Assembly (NCBI GenBank): GCA_006844635.1
Contig: SPJO01000173.1
Coordinates: 1-10,775, forward strand
Reading direction: 5' to 3'
Origin: Methylophilaceae bacterium
GTDB lineage: Bacteria > Pseudomonadota > Gammaproteobacteria > Burkholderiales > Methylophilaceae
Length of the DNA: 10,775 bases
Shown here: piece by piece, positions 6,843-10,775 of the stretch
Numbering within the stretch: position 1 is the first letter of the stretch
Layout: every line of letters begins with the position of its first letter
Translations under genes and position numbers: made by a program
The notes under the pieces: generated by a model
Databases searched by the model: none
The model's input: the letters and a program-made list of their open reading frames with translations, nothing else
Told to the model about the DNA's origin: nothing

Positions 6843-7490
6843 ATGAAAAAGCATATTATTTTCGACCTAGATGGCACATTAATCGATTCAGCCCCCAGTA
6901 TTTTAGAAGGGTTTAGATTCGCTTTTTCCACACTGGGGATAAAGCCCAAGCGACCAATTACTCCGGATGTTGTAGGGCCGCCTTTAATGCAAACGCTCAG
7001 TTCGCTATCGGGGCAAGATGATTCGGCCGTGTTACAACAGTTAGCGGAGAAATTCAAAGAACACTATGATACTGCCGCCTATAAGGAGGCGGCAGTCTAC
7101 TCGGGGATTCATGCGCTGCTTGAGTCGCTTTCAGAAACTGAAGCTACGCTTTATATCGCCACCAATAAACGAGACTTCCCAACGCAAAAAATCATGAAGC
7201 ACCTAGATTGGGCTCGCTTTTTCGAAGGCGTCTTTGCCCTAGATTCATATAATCCACCACTCGCCTCTAAGCCACTAATGGTTGCTGAAATAATAGCTGA
7301 TTTTAAAATCAAAGCGGATGAAGCTATTTATATTGGTGATCGATATGAAGATGGTTTAGCGGCTGATTTTAACCAGATTGATTTTGCTATGGTGACCTGG
7401 GGCTATGCTGATCATGCAAAAACAGAGCTAAAGCCAAGCTGGAAAGTGTGCCAACAAGTCGAAGCACTGCAAGCGTTATTAGTTTCCTAA
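6843..7490 (+). CDS. HAD-superfamily (subfamily IA) phosphatase, phosphoglycolate phosphatase-like
   Basis: This is a 215-residue HAD hydrolase predicted to remove phosphate from a small metabolite in the cytoplasm. Motif I is D8-L-D10-G-T12, with D8 the expected nucleophile. Motif II is T107 in A-T-N-K, motif III is K143 in S-K-P, and motif IV is G-D166-R-Y-E-D170. The helical C1 cap between motif I and motif II, with V-G-P-P-L, is typical of phosphoglycolate phosphatase and PpaX-like enzymes, but the substrate cannot be read from sequence. A GTG at 6840 lies directly before the ATG; I prefer the ATG. Neither has a clear Shine-Dalgarno. It is transcribed divergently from the ATPase gene and lies 80 bases before the GGDEF-EAL gene, so co-transcription with the latter is possible. 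Confidence 0.9.
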   Translation: MKKHIIFDLDGTLIDSAPSILEGFRFAFSTLGIKPKRPITPDVVGPPLMQTLSSLSGQDDSAVLQQLAEKFKEHYDTAAYKEAAVYSGIHALLESLSETEATLYIATNKRDFPTQKIMKHLDWARFFEGVFALDSYNPPLASKPLMVAEIIADFKIKADEAIYIGDRYEDGLAADFNQIDFAMVTWGYADHAKTELKPSWKVCQQVEALQALLVS

Positions 7491-7570
7491 AATAGTATTT
7501 AAGTGTATGGTTTTAGTGAGGGGCTTGAAGGTCCAAATAAGAATCTTAATACCTGTCGACCTAATAAGAG

Positions 7571-10500
7571 ATGAAATCATTTTTTACGCTAAAAAACCAT
7601 AGTAATGTTCTAGCATTGCTCGTAACAATTGCGATGTTAACGTTGACCTTTTACTACCTTCAAACGAAGCGGCAAGAGCATCAGGTTCTACGCGAGCATG
7701 AATTTGGGGATGTCGTTGCCCATAATTACAAGACTATCAAACACCGGCTATCAGAAATGGCGGTTACCTTACGCGGCGTTAAAGGCTACTATGAGGGGTC
7801 GGAGGAAGTCACTCATGGTGAATATAAAGATTATTTCAGTGCGCTAGCGTTAGGGGATGAGCTCTCTGGGTTTAAAGCGATTGGGATTGCTCCCTTAGTC
7901 TCTAATGAGGCTTTGCCTGCATATCTGCACAGTCGTCATCACCATGGTCCCCTTCAACATAAGCACCGTATTTATCCAGAAGGTGAACGTGATGAGTACG
8001 CGCCGATTTCCTTTATTGAGCCCGAGGATGAAAAAAATATCAATGCGCTTGGTTTTGACTTGCTCACGAATGCAGAAGCTAAGAAAGCATTACTAAGAGC
8101 GAGAGATTCTGGTGAAATAGCACTGACAGGTAAGCTGTATTTAGTGCAAGATGTTGGAAAGATTCTCCCCGCAAGCGTCATGTATGTTCCTATTTATAAG
8201 GAACGTAAACCATTAACCACTGTGCAAGAGAGGCGTAACGCACACGTTGGCTGGGTGACTGGGCCATTTCGGATTGTCGACTTGATGAATGATCTGGCTG
8301 AAGAGCTAAGCAAGGATGTGAAAGTTGTCCTCTATGTAAAAACAGATGGAGGGACAGAGTCACTATTATATGGGGATTGGGAATCCGCACACCAGAATGA
8401 AGGAGGTCCTGGCCTTGAACTAGTGAAACATCTTATGTTTGGTGGGGTTGAATGGAAGATGCAAATGTACGCGCTTCCCTCATTTGATGAGCGTTTTGAT
8501 AGCATGGAGTACCTACCCCTTATTCTCGGATTAATGTTGAGTTTCCTTATGGGAGGGTTGATTTGGCTATTAGGCCATAGCCGAGCTAATGCAGTTGAAC
8601 TTGCGAATGAAATGACGCGTGAGCTTAAAGAGAGTGAGGCGACATTTCGATCAATGGCAGACACGGTTCCGCTAGTGATTTACGTATCTCACAAAGATAG
8701 CCGGGTGTCAGAATACGTTAATCCGACATTTGCAGGTCTATTCGGCTATACGATGAATGATGTACCGACGACCGATGCTTGGTGGGAAATTGCCTGTCCA
8801 GACGAGGCTTACCGAGCACAGGTAATGGAAGAGTGGCAGGCGAAAATCAATGAAGCGGCATTGACGCAGACTAAAACTGAGCCAATGGAAGTCGTGGTAA
8901 CTTGTATCAAAGGTTATAGAAAGTATATTTCTTGGCGATTAATTGTACTAGGGAATAAGGTCTATGCCTTTGGCTATGATTTGACCGACATCAGGAAAGC
9001 CGAGAGCGAGCTGCAAATCGCGGCGACGGCCTTTGAATCGCAATCTGGTGTGATGGTGATAGATGCTTACCAAAATATTCTTAGAGTAAACAAAGCTTTT
9101 AAAGAGATTACGGGTTATACATTGCAAGATGTCAAAGGGAAGGGCGTTGATTTCTTTAACTCTGGGCAACAAGATGTAACTTTTTATAAAAAAATGTGGG
9201 AGACCATCGACGCTAAAGGCTTTTGGAATGGTGAGGTTTGGAATAGGCGGAAGGGTGGTGAAGTATATCCAGAAGCGTTAAACATTACATCCGTGACTAA
9301 AGATAGCCATATGCCGAGCTATTATGTGGCGACGTTTACTGATATCACCAGTGCAAAAGCTGCCGCAGAAGAGATACAAAATTTAGCTTTCTTTGACTCG
9401 CTGACACGTTTGCCTAACCGCCGTTATTTGTTAGATAAGCTAGACGATGCACTTACGTTAAGTAAACGGAACAATCAAATTGGCGCACTGCTTTTTTTAG
9501 ACCTTGATCATTTCAAAACGCTTAACGATACCTTAGGGCACGATGCCGGAGATTTGCTACTACAGAAAGTAGCAGAGCGCTTGCTGTTATGTACTAGGAA
9601 GAGTGATACGATTGCGCGCTTAGGCGGCGATGAATTTGTGTTACTGCTTGAAGAGTTAATGGATAAAGAAGAGGATTATAAGCAGCAAGTAGAAGGCATT
9701 GCGCTGAAAATCCTAACAGCACTCACACAACCATATGATCTTGATGGGAACAGCTACTTTAGCAGTTCAAGTATCGGCATTACTTTATTTGGCGGTGAGA
9801 ATAGTCAGGTTAAAGTTGAAGACTTGTTGCGACAAGCTGATATTGCGATGTATCAAGCGAAGGCCTCAGGTAGGAACACATTAAGATTCTTCGATCCACA
9901 AATGCAGGATGCGGTTAGTGCGCGTGCGGCCATGGAAATTGAATTGCGGACGGCCATTAGAGGAAAACAATTCCAACTACATTACCAAATACAAGTGGAC
10001 GATAAAGGCGAGGTATTTGGCGTTGAAGCACTGATTCGTTGGTTGCATCCAGAAAAAGGCATGGTGTCGCCGATTCAGTTTATCTCACTTGCTGAAGACA
10101 CCGGTTTGATTATTCCCATTGGGCAATGGGTGCTTGAAACGGCATGTAAACAGCTAGTCGTTTGGCAGCAAGAGGAGCAAACGCAGCATTTATGCATCTC
10201 ACTCAATGTCAGCGCTAAACAATTCCACCAACAAGACTTTGTTTCTCACTTGAGTGCGATGATACAACGCTATGAAGTCAATCCAAACTTGCTTAAGCTA
10301 GAGTTGACGGAGAGTATGTTGCTAGAGGATATTGACCATACCATTACCATTATGAACGAACTCAAAGCGATTGGACTGCAGTTCGAGCTAGACGACTTTG
10401 GTACCGGTTACTCCTCGCTACAATATCTTAAACGGCTGCCATTATCACAGTTAAAGATTGACCAATCTTTTGTGAGGGATATTGTTATCGATAGTAGTGA

Positions 10501-10702
10501 TAGAGCTATTGTGCTGACCATTATTACAATGGCACATACCCTAGGCTTAGAAGTGATTGCTGAGGGCGTGGAAACCGAAGAGCAGCGGCAATACCTACTG
10601 GAAAATGGATGTGCTAACTTCCAAGGGTATTTGTTCAGTAAACCGCTGCCGATTGATCAACTTGAAAAATTGTTGCTCTCAAGCAAAAAGGCGAAAGCTT
10701 AA
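7571..10702 (+). CDS. CHASE-PAS-PAS-GGDEF-EAL membrane c-di-GMP enzyme
   Basis: This 1043-residue protein is predicted to make and/or degrade cyclic di-GMP in response to a periplasmic signal. The first membrane helix is at about 12-30. A periplasmic CHASE-type sensor (about 75-230) follows, with the typical L-G-F-D-L and downstream A-L-x-x-A-R-D-S-G stretch. The second helix is at about 315-335. Two PAS domains (about 355-478 and 481-600) each end in a D-x-T or D-I-T motif. The GGDEF domain has an intact G685-G-D-E-F689 and an inhibitory I-site R676-x-x-D679. The EAL domain has E819-A-L, D941-D942-F-G-T-G, K962 and E998-G-V-E-T, so metal and substrate residues look complete. Both activities are therefore possible; which dominates cannot be told. 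An in-frame stop at 7565 bounds the start. The purine-rich AAGAG directly abuts the ATG, so initiation may be weak. Confidence 0.95.
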   Translation: MKSFFTLKNHSNVLALLVTIAMLTLTFYYLQTKRQEHQVLREHEFGDVVAHNYKTIKHRLSEMAVTLRGVKGYYEGSEEVTHGEYKDYFSALALGDELSGFKAIGIAPLVSNEALPAYLHSRHHHGPLQHKHRIYPEGERDEYAPISFIEPEDEKNINALGFDLLTNAEAKKALLRARDSGEIALTGKLYLVQDVGKILPASVMYVPIYKERKPLTTVQERRNAHVGWVTGPFRIVDLMNDLAEELSKDVKVVLYVKTDGGTESLLYGDWESAHQNEGGPGLELVKHLMFGGVEWKMQMYALPSFDERFDSMEYLPLILGLMLSFLMGGLIWLLGHSRANAVELANEMTRELKESEATFRSMADTVPLVIYVSHKDSRVSEYVNPTFAGLFGYTMNDVPTTDAWWEIACPDEAYRAQVMEEWQAKINEAALTQTKTEPMEVVVTCIKGYRKYISWRLIVLGNKVYAFGYDLTDIRKAESELQIAATAFESQSGVMVIDAYQNILRVNKAFKEITGYTLQDVKGKGVDFFNSGQQDVTFYKKMWETIDAKGFWNGEVWNRRKGGEVYPEALNITSVTKDSHMPSYYVATFTDITSAKAAAEEIQNLAFFDSLTRLPNRRYLLDKLDDALTLSKRNNQIGALLFLDLDHFKTLNDTLGHDAGDLLLQKVAERLLLCTRKSDTIARLGGDEFVLLLEELMDKEEDYKQQVEGIALKILTALTQPYDLDGNSYFSSSSIGITLFGGENSQVKVEDLLRQADIAMYQAKASGRNTLRFFDPQMQDAVSARAAMEIELRTAIRGKQFQLHYQIQVDDKGEVFGVEALIRWLHPEKGMVSPIQFISLAEDTGLIIPIGQWVLETACKQLVVWQQEEQTQHLCISLNVSAKQFHQQDFVSHLSAMIQRYEVNPNLLKLELTESMLLEDIDHTITIMNELKAIGLQFELDDFGTGYSSLQYLKRLPLSQLKIDQSFVRDIVIDSSDRAIVLTIITMAHTLGLEVIAEGVETEEQRQYLLENGCANFQGYLFSKPLPIDQLEKLLLSSKKAKA

Positions 10703-10775
10703 GCGCTCATCTCTGCGCGTGTTTCACTAAACGCTTTAATCGCCATATCAAGATCTTCTTTTGTATGCTTGGCAG
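10699..10775 (-). CDS. C-terminal end of a probable PLP-dependent alpha-oxoamine synthase-like enzyme (partial)
   Basis: Reading the minus strand from the window edge gives 24 complete codons and then a stop at 10701-10699. The peptide ends A-K-H-T-K-E-D-L-D-M-A-I-K-A-F followed by a short polar tail. The H-T-x-E-D-L-D-x-A-I-x-A-F pattern is what the last helix of 8-amino-7-oxononanoate synthase / glycine C-acetyltransferase-type enzymes looks like. The rest of the gene lies outside the window, so the specific enzyme cannot be named. The gene converges on the GGDEF-EAL gene and their stop codons overlap by two bases, with no room for a terminator between them. Confidence 0.5.
   Translation of the reverse strand, partial: AKHTKEDLDMAIKAFSETRAEMSA

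Noticed and set aside
7536..7562. FliA promoter for the GGDEF-EAL gene
   Set aside because: GTCGACCT is a poor -10 and the sequence 11 bases upstream does not resemble a -35.

Overview
This window looks like part of the chromosome of a flagellated betaproteobacterium with moderately low GC. The Methylophilaceae (Methylotenera-like) are my best guess. That rests on an FlhDC-type master regulator next to motAB, the protein flavour and the AT-rich spacers; it is inference and no 16S marker is present.

Layout. Positions 1-362 hold no gene. They are the AT-rich upstream and leader region of flhD, with a 17-bp perfect inverted repeat and a FliA (sigma28)-like -35 element. A rightward flagellar cluster follows: flhD, flhC, a membrane-anchored SAM methyltransferase resembling the FAM173 lysine methyltransferases, then motA and motB. 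A hairpin with T-tracts on both strands separates motB from a convergent leftward gene (4185-6668). That gene encodes an 827-residue GspE/PilB-type ATPase with four tandem MshEN-like (c-di-GMP-binding type) repeats. Divergent from it are a HAD-family phosphatase (about 6843-7490) and a 1043-residue CHASE-PAS-PAS-GGDEF-EAL membrane protein (7571-10702). The last 77 bases hold the C-terminal end of a convergent gene whose stop codon overlaps the GGDEF-EAL stop; it resembles an alpha-oxoamine synthase-type PLP enzyme.

How the genes may work together. FlhD and FlhC would form the activator of the flagellar cascade, and MotA and MotB the proton-driven stator. The ATPase gene has a well-matched FliA promoter (TAAACTTT-N11-GCCGATAT) on its own strand. 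This suggests it is expressed with the late flagellar genes, although no pilus or secretion genes are nearby. Its MshEN-type repeats suggest that c-di-GMP controls it, and a c-di-GMP-metabolising protein with intact GGDEF and EAL motifs is encoded close by. The window can therefore be read as a motility and c-di-GMP neighbourhood. Its least-described parts are the repeat-rich, probably sigma28-controlled ATPase and the methyltransferase embedded between flhDC and motAB.
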